Positions 41,847-51,047 are shown, counted from the stretch's first letter. The stretch: DNA of 53,160 nucleotides from JADHLJ01 sp038118725 (GCA_038118725.1 JAYOIK010000028.1:1-53160); one strand, 5' to 3'. Notes: a model not told the origin generated them from the sequence alone. Translations and numbers: made by a program.

Positions 41847-43280
41847 TCAGTAACGGCTGCGCCCCCAGAATCCCTCTGGGGTTTCCAGCAGTCCGACTAG
41901 ATTGCATCTCTCCAAGACCAGCGCGGTCTCGCGATCGGCGGCGTCGAGAATCGCGCCCTCGTCGACGCTGGTCACGCGACCACCGCGCATCAGCACCCGT
42001 CCGTCCACGATGGTGGTATCGATATCCGCGCCATTGGCGAAACAGGTGGCGCGATAGAGCGGCATGTTGGCCGGCGCCAGATGCGGCTTGCGAAGATCAA
42101 GCAACGCTATGTCCGCCTTCTTGCCCACCTCGATCGAGCCGAGATCAGCTTCTCGCCCGATTGTTCTGGCGGCATCGATCGTGACCATCTCCAACGCTTT
42201 TCCCGGCGGCATGACCTGATCGTCGCGGAAGTGTCGGCGATGGTAATGCATGCATTGCTGCATGTGCCGAAATTGATCGAAACTACGGTCGGGAGCCGCC
42301 CCGTCCGAGCCGATCGCCACGGTCACGCCGGCATCGAGAAGCTCGGGCACCGGACAGCGGCCGCGGATCGACGCGACGGCGCTGGGGTTGTGAACAACGC
42401 GGGTATCGGTCTCGGCGCAGATCGCGATTTCCCGTTCGGTGATATCGACGCAGTGGGAGAGATAGGCGTCGGGGCCGAGCAATCCCCAGTCATGGGCGGC
42501 CTGGATGCTGCCGTCACGGTGGCCGTCCTGGGTGAAACCGACGCCAAGCCGCCGTGAAAGATCTCGCACGGCGGCGGCCTGTTCGCGCACTTCCTGGACC
42601 GAAACCCCGTCGGGCAGGTCCCGACCGGGATGGTGGACGGGGCAGGTAAGCGCGATCTCGATACGGCCCTCGGCGCGGCCATGACAGGTCGACACGATGG
42701 TCTCGCTGACCTCCATCTGCCGTTCGAAACTCACCGCGAATGATTTCGAGCCATCGGCTTCATGCCGGGCATAAGTCCAAGGGAACGGTGGCCGGTTTGG
42801 TCCAACCGCGACCACGGCGCGGGCGCCCACCGCCTCGACCGCCGCGCAATGCGCCGCCGCGCTGTCGGGCTCGTCCGTGCGTGAGATGCTGTCGCCACCA
42901 CCGAGATAGGAAACACCCGTCGTAACCCCGGCCTTGATGCGCTCCAACGCGGAAAGGCATGCCTCGGCGCGCCAGAATTCCGGGGTCGATCCGACGGTAT
43001 AGATCTGGCGACAGGCATCGAACCAGAGGTCGCCGCGTCCACCGCCCAGGGTTTTGACGAGGCCGTGCCCGGCATGGCCGTGACAGTCGATCAGGCCCGG
43101 CAAAACCAGCATCCCGGTCGCGTCGATCCGGGTAACGCTCTCGGTCGCTGGAACCAGTGAGCCGGCGGGACCGACCCCGATGACGCGGTCATCACGCACC
43201 AGAACGGCGCCGTCGTCGATGACGGCGCGTTCGGCATTCATTGTCACGACGATGCCGCCGGAAATCAGGATCTCGCTCAT
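41847..43280 (-). CDS. Amidohydrolase, metal-dependent deaminase/chlorohydrolase type (TrzA/AtzB/MtaD-like)
   Basis: A 477-residue metal hydrolase. N-terminal beta strand MSEILISGGIVVTMNAERAV, metal motif LPGLIDCHGHAGHG (HxH), barrel His in YLSHCVDITEREIAI, the Asp in VAIGSDGAAPDRSFD and the closing EVGKKADIALLDLRKPHLAP. Relatives deaminate S-adenosylhomocysteine, methylthioadenosine, guanine or triazines, or dechlorinate. I chose the ATG at 43280; the frame is open to 43328. A good minus-strand promoter (43477-43449) and a leader hairpin lie upstream. Confidence 0.9.
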   Translation of the reverse strand: MSEILISGGIVVTMNAERAVIDDGAVLVRDDRVIGVGPAGSLVPATESVTRIDATGMLVLPGLIDCHGHAGHGLVKTLGGGRGDLWFDACRQIYTVGSTPEFWRAEACLSALERIKAGVTTGVSYLGGGDSISRTDEPDSAAAHCAAVEAVGARAVVAVGPNRPPFPWTYARHEADGSKSFAVSFERQMEVSETIVSTCHGRAEGRIEIALTCPVHHPGRDLPDGVSVQEVREQAAAVRDLSRRLGVGFTQDGHRDGSIQAAHDWGLLGPDAYLSHCVDITEREIAICAETDTRVVHNPSAVASIRGRCPVPELLDAGVTVAIGSDGAAPDRSFDQFRHMQQCMHYHRRHFRDDQVMPPGKALEMVTIDAARTIGREADLGSIEVGKKADIALLDLRKPHLAPANMPLYRATCFANGADIDTTIVDGRVLMRGGRVTSVDEGAILDAADRETALVLERCNLVGLLETPEGFWGRSRY

Positions 43281-43327
43281 CTCGGGTTCCGCCAGGTGAA
43301 GGGGTAGCCGAGCCCAGAATAGCGACA

Positions 43328-43353
43328 CGGCGCCAGACTTTCATCTGGCGCCG
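43328..43353 (-). promoter_or_regulatory. 10-bp perfect hairpin in the amidohydrolase leader
   Basis: CGGCGCCAGA (43328-43337) pairs with TCTGGCGCCG (43344-43353) around a 6-nt loop. No T tract follows, so regulation or mRNA stability is more likely than termination. Confidence 0.5.
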
Positions 43354-43448
43354 TATCCTACAGCGGAGAAACGGGGTAGGGGGGAGAATCGACTTCCCCG
43401 CCACACCTCAACAGGTATTTAAACTAATCTATGTCGAGATTTGCGTTA

Positions 43449-43477
43449 AATTTAAGATAAATAGTCATGCCGTGCAA
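43449..43477 (-). promoter_or_regulatory. Putative sigma-70 promoter of the amidohydrolase gene
   Basis: On the minus strand TTGCAC (43477-43472), 17-bp spacer, TAAATT (43454-43449), in an AT-rich patch 30 bp beyond the ketopantoate-reductase stop. The leader to the ATG would be about 160 nt and include the hairpin at 43328-43353. Confidence 0.45.
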
Positions 43478-43505
43478 GCGGAAAATCGTGTTTTTTCCTA
43501 GCTCG

Positions 43506-44429
43506 CTAGGCCGTGAAGGCGGATTCCTTGCCGCGGATAAGTTGCGAGACGGTCTCGTTGACCGGCGCCGTCATCCCGACCTTGGCCGCCTCGACGGAAA
43601 CCGCGCCGTTGATGGCATCGATCTCGGATGGTCGGGACGCCATGTGGTCCAGCAGCATCGACGGGCGGGCGCCCGGCATCGCCGCCCCGAAATCGTGGAC
43701 ATACTTGTCGACATCATCGAAACCGAGCGCGATGCCCCGCTTGCGGGCGACGGCATCCGCCTCGCGGGCACATGCAAGCGAGATCGACCAGGCGGCGGGA
43801 TTGCCTTGAATACCGCCGATGGTGAGGTTCATTAGCGCGCAAGGTCCGCTATAGGTGACATTGCAGATGAATTTCTCCCAGATCATCTGATGGATGTCCG
43901 GGTATCCCTTGGCGGTGAAACCGGCGCCGCTCCAGGCATCGACGACCTTCTCGAGACGTGGCGAGACCCCACCGTTCATCTCGCCGATGCGCACCAGTTG
44001 CATGCCGTTATGGTGCGCGTGACCAGGTCCCTTCATCGAAGCGCCGAAGCCCCCGACAACCCCGATCATCACCTGGCTGGTATCGATGGATTGAGCGATC
44101 CGGTCGGCGGCGCCGAGACCGTTCTGAATGGTAAGGATCACGCTATCCGGCCCGGCGATGCTCTTGGCGGCTTGGGCGGCGGCGGCGACACCACTGGCCT
44201 TGGTCGCGACGATGATCAACTCGCACTCACCGGCGTCGGCGGCATTGGTGGTGGCGTTGAGGCGCACGGTACGGTCGCCGCTGGCGCCCTCGACCCGCAG
44301 CCCCTTGGAGGCCATCGCGTCGACATGGTCCTGCCAGGTATCGATGGCCCAAACCTCGTTCCCGGCATCGGCAAGCAGCGCCGCGTAGACCGATCCCATT
44401 GCTCCGCACCCGATTATCGCGATCTTCAT
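43506..44429 (-). CDS. Ketopantoate reductase family protein (2-dehydropantoate 2-reductase-like)
   Basis: NADPH-dependent reductase of 307 residues. Cofactor motif MKIAIIGCGAMGSVYAALLA (GxGxxG), LIIVATKASGVAAA with the catalytic-site Lys, IQNGLGAADRIAQ and the catalytic Lys in IWEKFICNVTYSG. It could make pantoate for coenzyme A, but extra paralogues of this family are common in organic-acid degraders. With no panB or panC nearby I do not give it panE. Transcribed toward the amidohydrolase, which has its own promoter. Confidence 0.87.
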   Translation of the reverse strand: MKIAIIGCGAMGSVYAALLADAGNEVWAIDTWQDHVDAMASKGLRVEGASGDRTVRLNATTNAADAGECELIIVATKASGVAAAAQAAKSIAGPDSVILTIQNGLGAADRIAQSIDTSQVMIGVVGGFGASMKGPGHAHHNGMQLVRIGEMNGGVSPRLEKVVDAWSGAGFTAKGYPDIHQMIWEKFICNVTYSGPCALMNLTIGGIQGNPAAWSISLACAREADAVARKRGIALGFDDVDKYVHDFGAAMPGARPSMLLDHMASRPSEIDAINGAVSVEAAKVGMTAPVNETVSQLIRGKESAFTA

Positions 44430-44591
44430 GTCGTAACAGCTCCGAAAGATATTGTTCGCGAGCAGTTATATCAGCCTGCGGCGTTGGCGAAACCCTCATG
44501 GATCGGGATCGCGGTGGATCCGGCTCGGGCTGGCGCGCGCGCGGGGCTCGGCGCTAGAATTCCGTTCCCTTTCGCACACGGAGAAACGGCA

Positions 44592-45785
44592 GTGGCTCCC
44601 GAAATCGCGATTACATGGCAGTTGGGTCCGAATTTCGGTTGGGGCCTATTCGGGCTTGAGATCGCGCTTTGCTTGAGAGCATCGGGCCGCGCGCGTCCAA
44701 TGCTGCTATCACAAATGCTGCCCTATCTCGGAGACGCGGAGACCCGGACGGCGCTGGAGGAAATCTGGGCGCGCCATCGCGCCGCGATTCAACGCATGCA
44801 CGACGGCAACGCGATCGGGGCTCGGGTCAAGGTGAATGTCCCGGTGCTAACGGCGCTCGGAAACAATGCCGCGCCTCAGTTCATCAGCCCGAATCTTGAC
44901 TACGTTGGCACCGAGAACCATGGCCTGGTTTTCCTCGAGAACCCCGCGATCACCGCCGAGGCCCGCGATATCTATAACCGGTTCGATACAATGATCGCGG
45001 GCTCCAGCTGGGCGCGAGACGTCTTGCGCGGCAACGGCGTCACCGGGGCCGAGGCCTGCCTCCAGGGTATCGACCCTACCCTGTTCCATCCCGTTGCCGA
45101 CGGTGACGTCGACGAGGCGAAGCCGTTCAGGATCTTTTCCGGCGGCAAGCTGGAGTTCCGAAAGGGACAGGATATCGTTCTACGGGCCGTAAGCCGCTTT
45201 CGTGACCGTCACCCCGAGGTCCAACTGACTTGCGTTTGGGGCAATCCCTGGTCCAGCGGCGCGTCCTTCAAGCTGTTGCGTCACTCACCCTATTTCCCCG
45301 GGATGCTTGAACACGCCGGCCAGGAAGGCATCAACTGGATGGGCCTCTTCGAGGACGCGGGACTCGGCCCGGATAGCGTGCAATTCCACGAGACGGTCGA
45401 CAACTGGGCGCTCGCGGGGATCATGCGCGAGGCCGATGTCGCGCTGTTTCCGAACCGGTGCGAGGGGGGAACCAACATGATGGCGATGCAGGCGATGGCC
45501 TGTGGCGTTCCCTCCATCTTGTCGGCGAATTCGGGGCATCTGGACATAGTCCGGGACGGCGCCTGTATTCCGCTAGGCATTCAAAAACCGGTTTCCATGG
45601 ATGAGCCGACGATTTCGACCGAGGGATGGGGAGAGAGCGACGTCGACGAGATCATCGAGGGCTTGGAGTCGGTCTACCAGAACCGTTCACAGTCCCGCAC
45701 GATCGGCGCCGCCGGCGCGGAGGTGATGGCGGGTCTCACTTGGACGAAACAAATCGACAAGCTCGCGAGCTTGATCGGGCTGTAG
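44592..45785 (+). CDS. Glycosyltransferase, GT4 family
   Basis: A GT-B fold glycosyltransferase of 397 residues. N-terminal domain: IAITWQLGPNFGWGLFGLEI. The C-terminal nucleotide-sugar domain has IFSGGKLEFRKGQDIVLRAV, ECETC-type ALFPNRCEGGTNMMAMQAMA and CGVPSILSANSGHLDIV. The second glutamate of the usual E-x7-E motif is Gln (MQAMACG), a variation seen in some GT4 proteins. Start GTG at 44592 with GGAG upstream; the longer frame to 43890 is antisense to the reductase. No other polysaccharide gene is near, so acceptor unknown. Confidence 0.87.
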   Translation: MAPEIAITWQLGPNFGWGLFGLEIALCLRASGRARPMLLSQMLPYLGDAETRTALEEIWARHRAAIQRMHDGNAIGARVKVNVPVLTALGNNAAPQFISPNLDYVGTENHGLVFLENPAITAEARDIYNRFDTMIAGSSWARDVLRGNGVTGAEACLQGIDPTLFHPVADGDVDEAKPFRIFSGGKLEFRKGQDIVLRAVSRFRDRHPEVQLTCVWGNPWSSGASFKLLRHSPYFPGMLEHAGQEGINWMGLFEDAGLGPDSVQFHETVDNWALAGIMREADVALFPNRCEGGTNMMAMQAMACGVPSILSANSGHLDIVRDGACIPLGIQKPVSMDEPTISTEGWGESDVDEIIEGLESVYQNRSQSRTIGAAGAEVMAGLTWTKQIDKLASLIGL

Positions 45786-45854
45786 GCTTGCCCAGGCCGG
45801 GAGGGTGCGGGACTATGGGCTAGAAGCGCGAAACGGGCTTGAAACGAGGAAATC

Positions 45855-46697
45855 ATGAGTGACACGAAGACAATCGCCGATCTGATCGAACACCGCTATG
45901 GAGTATCAAGCGGCGCCGGTGCCGATATGCCGGCGGAAGGCGAGTTGGCGAGCATCCTCTCGCATCGCACCCATCGGCGGTTCACCGATCAGCCGGTATC
46001 CGACGAATTGCTCGAGGTGCTTCTGGCCGCCGCGTTTTCGGCGCCGGCGAAATCCGATCTCCAGCAAGGCGCTGTCGTCATCATCCGCGACCCGGAAAAG
46101 CGCAAGGCGATCGCCGAGTTGATGCCGGCGATGCCCTGGATCGGCACCTGCCCGGTCATGATGATCTTTCTCGGCGACAGTCGGCGCATCAGGCGGATCT
46201 GCGAGATGCGCGGCAAGCCCTTCGCGAACGACCATCTCGACGCGTTCCTGAACGCCGCCTCGGATGCGAGCATCGCCCTGATGAATTTCATTCGTGCCGC
46301 CGAGGCGGTGGGGCTCGGCTGTTGCCCGATCAGCGTGGTGCGCAATCATATCGACAGGATCGCCGAGATCGTCGAACTGCCGGACCATGTATTTCCCATG
46401 GCGGGGATGACGGCGGGCTATCCGGTCGCCGAAGGCTATGTGAGCATGCGCCTGCATCCCGCGGTCAACGTTCATGTCGATCGCTATGACGATTCCAATC
46501 TCGAGGCCGAGATCGACGCCTATGATCGTCGCCGGGACGCGCGCTTCTCAATCCCCGAGGAGAAACAACGTCGGGTGGATGCCTTTGGTACCGCCGATTT
46601 CTATGGCTGGTCCGAGGACAAGGCGCGTCAGGTATCGACGACGGAGCGCGAGCAATTGGCCGCCTATCTTAGACGCAAGGGCTTCAATCTCGATTAG
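45855..46697 (+). CDS. Nitroreductase family protein
   Basis: An FMN-dependent nitroreductase-fold protein of 280 residues. N-terminal RTHRRFTDQPVSDELLEVLL followed by AAAFSAPAKSDLQ carries the FMN-binding R-S/T-x-R-x-F pattern. The middle IALMNFIRAAEAVGLGCCPIS is typical, and the C-terminal FPMAGMTAGYPVAEG closes the core. The tail of about 70 residues (VDRYDDSNLEAEIDAYDRRR onward) is longer than in plain NfsB-type enzymes. GAGGAAATC precedes the ATG. May reduce nitro compounds, flavins or enones. Confidence 0.88.
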   Translation: MSDTKTIADLIEHRYGVSSGAGADMPAEGELASILSHRTHRRFTDQPVSDELLEVLLAAAFSAPAKSDLQQGAVVIIRDPEKRKAIAELMPAMPWIGTCPVMMIFLGDSRRIRRICEMRGKPFANDHLDAFLNAASDASIALMNFIRAAEAVGLGCCPISVVRNHIDRIAEIVELPDHVFPMAGMTAGYPVAEGYVSMRLHPAVNVHVDRYDDSNLEAEIDAYDRRRDARFSIPEEKQRRVDAFGTADFYGWSEDKARQVSTTEREQLAAYLRRKGFNLD

Positions 46698-46729
46698 CCG
46701 GCTCGCCGGGATCAACAAAACCCCGTCCC

Positions 46730-47503
46730 CTATCGCCCGACCTCGGCCGGATCGTAGGCCAGACCCGCCGCGCCGTAGCCGCCGTCGACATTGAGGATCG
46801 CGCCGGTGGTCCACTCGCATTCGTCCGAGGCCAGGAACAGTGCCGCGCCGGCAACCGCCGAGATGGTGCCGTAGTCACCAGTGGGAATGCGGTCGATATA
46901 GCTCTGCTTGCGCGAGGGGCCGTGGTTGGACAGGCCGGTCTCGATCGGGCCGGGGGCAATGGCGTTGATCATCACGCCCTTGGACGAGAGTTCCACCGAC
47001 ATGACCTTGCAGACATGCATCACCGCCGCCTTCGACGCGCCATAGGCGATGCCGCCCATATTGCCGCGCTGGCCCGAGATCGAGCCGATCTGGATGATCC
47101 GTCCGCCCCCCTGATCGACCATGCGCCTTGCGGCCGCCTGGGCGGTCAGGAACGAGCCGGTGAGGTTGATGCGCAGCACCCGCTCCCACTCCGCCTCTGT
47201 CATGTCCAACGCCAGCTTGTGCATCGCCACGCCGGCGTTGTTCACCGCGATATCGATGCGCCCGAAGCGGGTCACGGTCTCGGCCACCTGGGCCTCGCAA
47301 TCGGCGGCGACGGAAACATCGGCCCGCATCGCCTCGGCGGTTCCGCCCTTGGCCTGGATGTCGGCGACGGTTTTCTCGGCCTTGGCGAGATCCAGGTCCG
47401 AGCACAGAACCGACGCGCCCTCAGCGGCATAACGCCGGGCGATCGCTCCGCCGAGACCGCCACCGGCGCCGGTTACAAGGGCGGTTTTGGATTGAAGACG
47501 CAT
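46730..47503 (-). CDS. Short-chain dehydrogenase/reductase (SDR, second)
   Basis: Classical SDR of 257 residues. TGAGGGLGGAIARRYAAEGA (TGxxxGxG), VNNAGVAMH (NAG), Ser in IQIGSISGQRG and YxxxK in GIAYGASKAAVMHV, then AIAPGPIETGLSNHG. GGAGCCTCGCC precedes the ATG at 47503; the frame is open further upstream. The C-terminus (WTTGAILNVDGGYGAAG) is typical of 3-oxoacyl-ACP-reductase-like dehydrogenases. NAD preference is suggested by Asp in CSDLDLAK after beta-2. Divergent from the NIPSNAP gene. Confidence 0.92.
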   Translation of the reverse strand: MRLQSKTALVTGAGGGLGGAIARRYAAEGASVLCSDLDLAKAEKTVADIQAKGGTAEAMRADVSVAADCEAQVAETVTRFGRIDIAVNNAGVAMHKLALDMTEAEWERVLRINLTGSFLTAQAAARRMVDQGGGRIIQIGSISGQRGNMGGIAYGASKAAVMHVCKVMSVELSSKGVMINAIAPGPIETGLSNHGPSRKQSYIDRIPTGDYGTISAVAGAALFLASDECEWTTGAILNVDGGYGAAGLAYDPAEVGR

Positions 47504-47703
47504 GGCGAGGCTCCGTCGATTGATATGAGATTGCCCGGAGTATAGTCCAGACTGGTGGACGCGAGTCCGCTGAGCATGATCCGCATGTCGATTAATCCCG
47601 ATACGGCATCGCACCGATATCCGCTCGGCGATGGATGACCGGGCGTCGGCGGGTTAGGATCGCCTCGACTGAACAACCACGCATCCAAAATGGGAGACCC
47701 GAC

Positions 47704-48027
47704 ATGGCTTTCTTCGAAATCCGCCAATACCCGATCCACCCCGGCAAGATGGCCGAGTTTATCGAGTTCATGCAGACCAAGATCATTCCCTTCCAGGTTT
47801 CCAAGGGCATGGTCATCACCGGCAGCTTCGAGGGCGAGGAAGACAAATCGGTGTATTTCTGGATCCGCCGCTTCGAAAGCGAGGCCGAGCGCGAAAAGCT
47901 CTACGAGGCGGTCTATCAGAGCGACTATTGGAAGAACGAGGTGGCCCCGAAGGTGCCGGAGCTGATCAACCGCGAGGGCATCGTCGTCCAACGCGTGTTG
48001 GCGACCTCGCTCTCGACCATGCAGTAA
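47704..48027 (+). CDS. NIPSNAP family protein
   Basis: A 107-residue dimeric alpha/beta-barrel (NIPSNAP) protein. Pattern: MAFFEIRQYPIHPGKMAEFI, then FQVSKGMVITGSFEGEEDK, FWIRRFESEAEREKLYEAVY and YWKNEVAPKVPELINRE. Bacterial NIPSNAP proteins often lie in degradation clusters, sometimes acting as small-molecule-processing or binding proteins. GGGAGA precedes the ATG. A TATAGT at 47541 is a possible -10 but has a poor -35. Confidence 0.9.
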   Translation: MAFFEIRQYPIHPGKMAEFIEFMQTKIIPFQVSKGMVITGSFEGEEDKSVYFWIRRFESEAEREKLYEAVYQSDYWKNEVAPKVPELINREGIVVQRVLATSLSTMQ

Positions 48028-48082
48028 GCATTTGGCGCGGCGGTCCAATCGGGGATCGCCGCGCCGTTTTCAGCGCCAAACG

Positions 48083-48307
48083 TCAGTCGCGGGACGGCGC
48101 GGGGTTTCGTCGCGCCAGTTCGCGTTCGATATCGTCGAGCAAGCGTTCCTGTTCCCTGGTGATGCCGCCTTGGGTGGCAAGCCAGTTCCCGTCCTCCCAG
48201 GCGGCCCTGAGCTCGGCGTCGGTCAACTTTTCGACGGGTTTAGGCAAACCTGGCTCCATGGTTGACGTCGCGGCGCGCCGATCTTCCAGCCCCGTGAACA
48301 GAAGCAT
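48083..48307 (-). CDS. Small helical protein of unknown function
   Basis: A 74-residue product I do not recognise. The N-terminus MLLFTGLEDRRAATSTMEPG is followed by a strongly helical charged segment (LTDAELRAAWEDGNWLATQG, then TREQERLLDDIERELARR), which could form a short coiled coil. Start ATG at 48307 chosen for CCGGAA 9 nt upstream; a TTG at 48334 is also in frame. No TM segment. Convergent with the NIPSNAP gene and divergent from the monooxygenase. Confidence 0.45.
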   Translation of the reverse strand: MLLFTGLEDRRAATSTMEPGLPKPVEKLTDAELRAAWEDGNWLATQGGITREQERLLDDIERELARRNPAPSRD

Positions 48308-48337
48308 GGTATCGGTTCCGGTAACGTCTCCCAAGGC

Positions 48338-48365
48338 TTGCGGGTGACGTCAACCGTTCTATAAC
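48338..48365 (+). promoter_or_regulatory. Putative promoter of the monooxygenase operon with a TGACGTCA site
   Basis: TTGCGG (48338-48343), 16-bp spacer, TATAAC (48360-48365), 46 bp before the ATG at 48412. The 8-bp palindrome TGACGTCA (48345-48352) lies between the two boxes, where a repressor could act. Confidence 0.45.
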
Positions 48366-48411
48366 GACACTCAACAATCGTAACACCGTCCAAACGAATT
48401 GGAGCCGATCC

Positions 48412-50034
48412 ATGCCAGATTCCGTCCAACGTTCCGCCGCCGAGACCGATTTCGATGTCGTGGTCGTCGGCGCCGGCTTCGCCGGGATGTACATGCTGTA
48501 CCGTCTGCGCGGGCTCGGGATGAGCGCGCGGGTCTACGAGACCGGCGACGGGGTCGGCGGTACCTGGTACTGGAACCGCTATCCGGGCGCGCGCTGCGAT
48601 GTGGAAAGCGTTCAATACTCCTATCAGTTCGACAAGGAGCTGGAGCAGGAATGGACCTGGTCCGAGCGCTACTCGCCGCAGCCGGAGATCCTGAAATACG
48701 CCAACCACGTGGCCGACCGTTATGACCTGCGCAAGGACATCCAGTTCAACACCAAGGTCACCTCGGCGGTCTTCAACGAGGCGGAGAACGCGTGGACGGT
48801 AACCGTCGATGATGGCGAAAGCTCCGTGGTCACGGCCCGGCACGTGGTGATGGCCACGGGCTGTCTCTCCAGCTTCAACAAGCCGAAATTCAAGGGGCTC
48901 GATGATTTCAAGGGGCCGATCTACCACACCGGCCATTGGCCCCATGACGGCGTCGACTTCACCGGGATGCGGGTCGGCGTCATCGGCACCGGCTCCTCGG
49001 CGATCCAGTCGATCCCCGAGATCGCCAAGCAGGCCAAGCACCTGACGGTGTTTCAGCGGACCGCGAATTACACGATCCCGGCGCGCAATCGCGAGCTGGA
49101 GGAGGAGTTCGTCAAATCGGTCAAGGCCGATTATCAGGGCCTGCGGGAGAAGGCCAAGAAGATGCCGTCCGGCTACTTCTTCCCCTTCAATCCGGGATCG
49201 GTTCTCGAGGTGCCCGAGGAGGAGTATCGCCGCGAGTATCGCAAGCGTTGGGAGATCGGCGGGACCGGCTATCTTGGGGCCTATGGAGATCTTCTGGTGA
49301 ACACCCAGGCGAACAAGACCGCCGCCGAGTTCGTGAAGGACATGATCCGCGAGACCGTCAAGGACCCGGAGGTCGCGGAACTCCTCTGCCCGACCAATAT
49401 CATCGGCTGCAAGCGGCTTTGCGTCGATACCGACTATTACGCGACCTATAACCTGCCGCATGTGAAGCTCGTCGATGTGTCGAAAACCCCGATCAAGGCG
49501 ATCACCCCGGACGGACTGTCGCATGATGGCGTGGAGTACGAATTCGATGCCATCGTGCTCGCGACCGGCTTCGATGCCATGACCGGCGCGCTGTTCAATA
49601 TCGATATCCGCGGCCGGGGCGGCGAGCCGCTGAAGGAAAAATGGCATGGCGGCCCGCAAACCTATCTGGGCCTGACCACCGTCGGCTTTCCGAACATGTT
49701 CACCATCACCGGCCCGGGCAGCCCGTCGGTGCTGACCAACATGCTGCCCTCGATCGAGCAGCATGTGGACTTCATCGCCGACTGTCTCGTGTATATGCGC
49801 GAGAACGGACACGCGGTGATCGAGCCCGAACGGCAAGCGGAACTCGATTGGGGCAAGCATGTCAACGAGGTCGCGGACCTGTCCCTGCGCTCGACTTGCG
49901 CGTCCTGGTACGTGGGCGCCAACGTGCCCGGCAAGCCCAGGGTTTTCATGCCCTATATCGGCGGCTTCCCCCGCTACGTCCAGGAATGCGAGCGGGTCGT
50001 CGAGAACGGCTATGAAGGCTTCGCGTTGGCTTGA
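48412..50034 (+). CDS. Baeyer-Villiger type flavin-containing monooxygenase
   Basis: FAD/NADPH monooxygenase of 540 residues. Two Rossmann motifs: VVVGAGFAGMYMLYRLRGLG near the N-terminus and VGVIGTGSSAIQSIPEIAKQ near residue 185. The BVMO fingerprint FxGxxxHTxxWP is present as FKGPIYHTGHWP. The segment WNRYPGARCDVESVQYSYQF is typical of cyclohexanone/cyclopentadecanone monooxygenase relatives. It inserts oxygen next to a ketone to give an ester or lactone. GGAGCCGATCC precedes the ATG. The last codons overlap the next gene's earliest possible start. Confidence 0.95.
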   Translation: MPDSVQRSAAETDFDVVVVGAGFAGMYMLYRLRGLGMSARVYETGDGVGGTWYWNRYPGARCDVESVQYSYQFDKELEQEWTWSERYSPQPEILKYANHVADRYDLRKDIQFNTKVTSAVFNEAENAWTVTVDDGESSVVTARHVVMATGCLSSFNKPKFKGLDDFKGPIYHTGHWPHDGVDFTGMRVGVIGTGSSAIQSIPEIAKQAKHLTVFQRTANYTIPARNRELEEEFVKSVKADYQGLREKAKKMPSGYFFPFNPGSVLEVPEEEYRREYRKRWEIGGTGYLGAYGDLLVNTQANKTAAEFVKDMIRETVKDPEVAELLCPTNIIGCKRLCVDTDYYATYNLPHVKLVDVSKTPIKAITPDGLSHDGVEYEFDAIVLATGFDAMTGALFNIDIRGRGGEPLKEKWHGGPQTYLGLTTVGFPNMFTITGPGSPSVLTNMLPSIEQHVDFIADCLVYMRENGHAVIEPERQAELDWGKHVNEVADLSLRSTCASWYVGANVPGKPRVFMPYIGGFPRYVQECERVVENGYEGFALA

Positions 50035-50039
50035 CGGTG

Positions 50040-51047
50040 ATGCAACCGACGGTCCTGCTCTGTGGTTTCGGCGCCTTCGGGCGCCAACACGCCCAGGCCT
50101 GGCGCCAGGCGGCGCCGGAGGTTCGGCTGTTGATCGCCGATCCGGGAGAGGCCGCGCGCGCGGCGGCGCGAGAGGCGGGCATCGAGGCCGAGGATATCGC
50201 CGAACGAGCCGAGGATCTGATTTCCCGCGCCGATATCCTCGATATCGTCAGCACGTCACATGAGCATTACCGTCTCGCGCGGCTGGGGCTTGATGCCGGC
50301 AAGCCGGTGATCGTCGAGAAACCGGCGGTCAAGACCGTCGCCGAAGCCGAGGATCTGGCGGCTCTGGCGGCGGCGAAGGGTCTCCCGGCCCAGGTCCAGT
50401 TCGTTCTCCGGGCGCATCCCCTGGTGATCCAGGCACAAGACCTGATTCGCAATGGCGGCATCGGGCGCCTGCTTGCCATGGACGCGGTCTTCACGGGATG
50501 GAAACGCATGCGGCCCGACGCCACGCTTCTGGAAAATGACGGCGTGCATATGCTCGATCTGATGCGGCTTTTCGCCGGCGCCGCGCCCGAGAGTTTCGAG
50601 GTGACCGGCGATCGCCTGCTCGGCGGTCCGATCCCGGAAACCGTCCACGCGCGGATCGGCTATCCCGGTGGGGTCAGGGCCTTCCTGCGCGTCGGTATTC
50701 TGTTCGGCGGCAAGCAAGCGGATCCCTATCTCGCGGGTTCGATGACCAACAAGAAGCTGACTCTGATCGGGGATGCCGGATCGATCGAGTTCGATTTCAA
50801 CGCCGACACCATGGATGTCACCGAGATCACCTACCACGTCACCGAGGGCGGCCATACCCCGACCATCGAGGCAATGCGCCAGGAGCGGATCGTGAATGTC
50901 ACGCCCGTCGTGCTGTTGACCGAATGCATACGCCGCTTCCTCGGTGCCGTTGACGGCTCGGGCGAGGTTCTTTGCGACTTGGCCGAAGGGGCGGTCGAGA
51001 TGACCAATCTTCTTGAACGCGCCCGCGAGGATCTGGCGGCGTCCTAG
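50040..51047 (+). CDS. Gfo/Idh/MocA family oxidoreductase
   Basis: NAD(P)-dependent sugar/alcohol dehydrogenase-fold protein of about 335 residues. N-terminal VLLCGFGAFGRQHAQAWRQA (GxGxxGxxH) and PVIVEKPAVKTVAEAEDLAA with the EKP motif; the C-terminal beta-sheet domain contains RPDATLLENDGVHMLDLMRL, with Asp/His equivalents of the substrate site. ATG at 50040; a TTG at 50031 overlaps the monooxygenase stop. Cotranscribed with the monooxygenase. Its TAG stop is the first three bases of the foldback element at 51045, so the natural C-terminus may differ. Confidence 0.9.
   Translation: MQPTVLLCGFGAFGRQHAQAWRQAAPEVRLLIADPGEAARAAAREAGIEAEDIAERAEDLISRADILDIVSTSHEHYRLARLGLDAGKPVIVEKPAVKTVAEAEDLAALAAAKGLPAQVQFVLRAHPLVIQAQDLIRNGGIGRLLAMDAVFTGWKRMRPDATLLENDGVHMLDLMRLFAGAAPESFEVTGDRLLGGPIPETVHARIGYPGGVRAFLRVGILFGGKQADPYLAGSMTNKKLTLIGDAGSIEFDFNADTMDVTEITYHVTEGGHTPTIEAMRQERIVNVTPVVLLTECIRRFLGAVDGSGEVLCDLAEGAVEMTNLLERAREDLAAS

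Noticed and set aside
43890..44591. N-terminal extension of the glycosyltransferase frame
   Set aside because: Overlaps the reductase gene in antisense; a GTG at 44592 with GGAG upstream starts the conserved domain.
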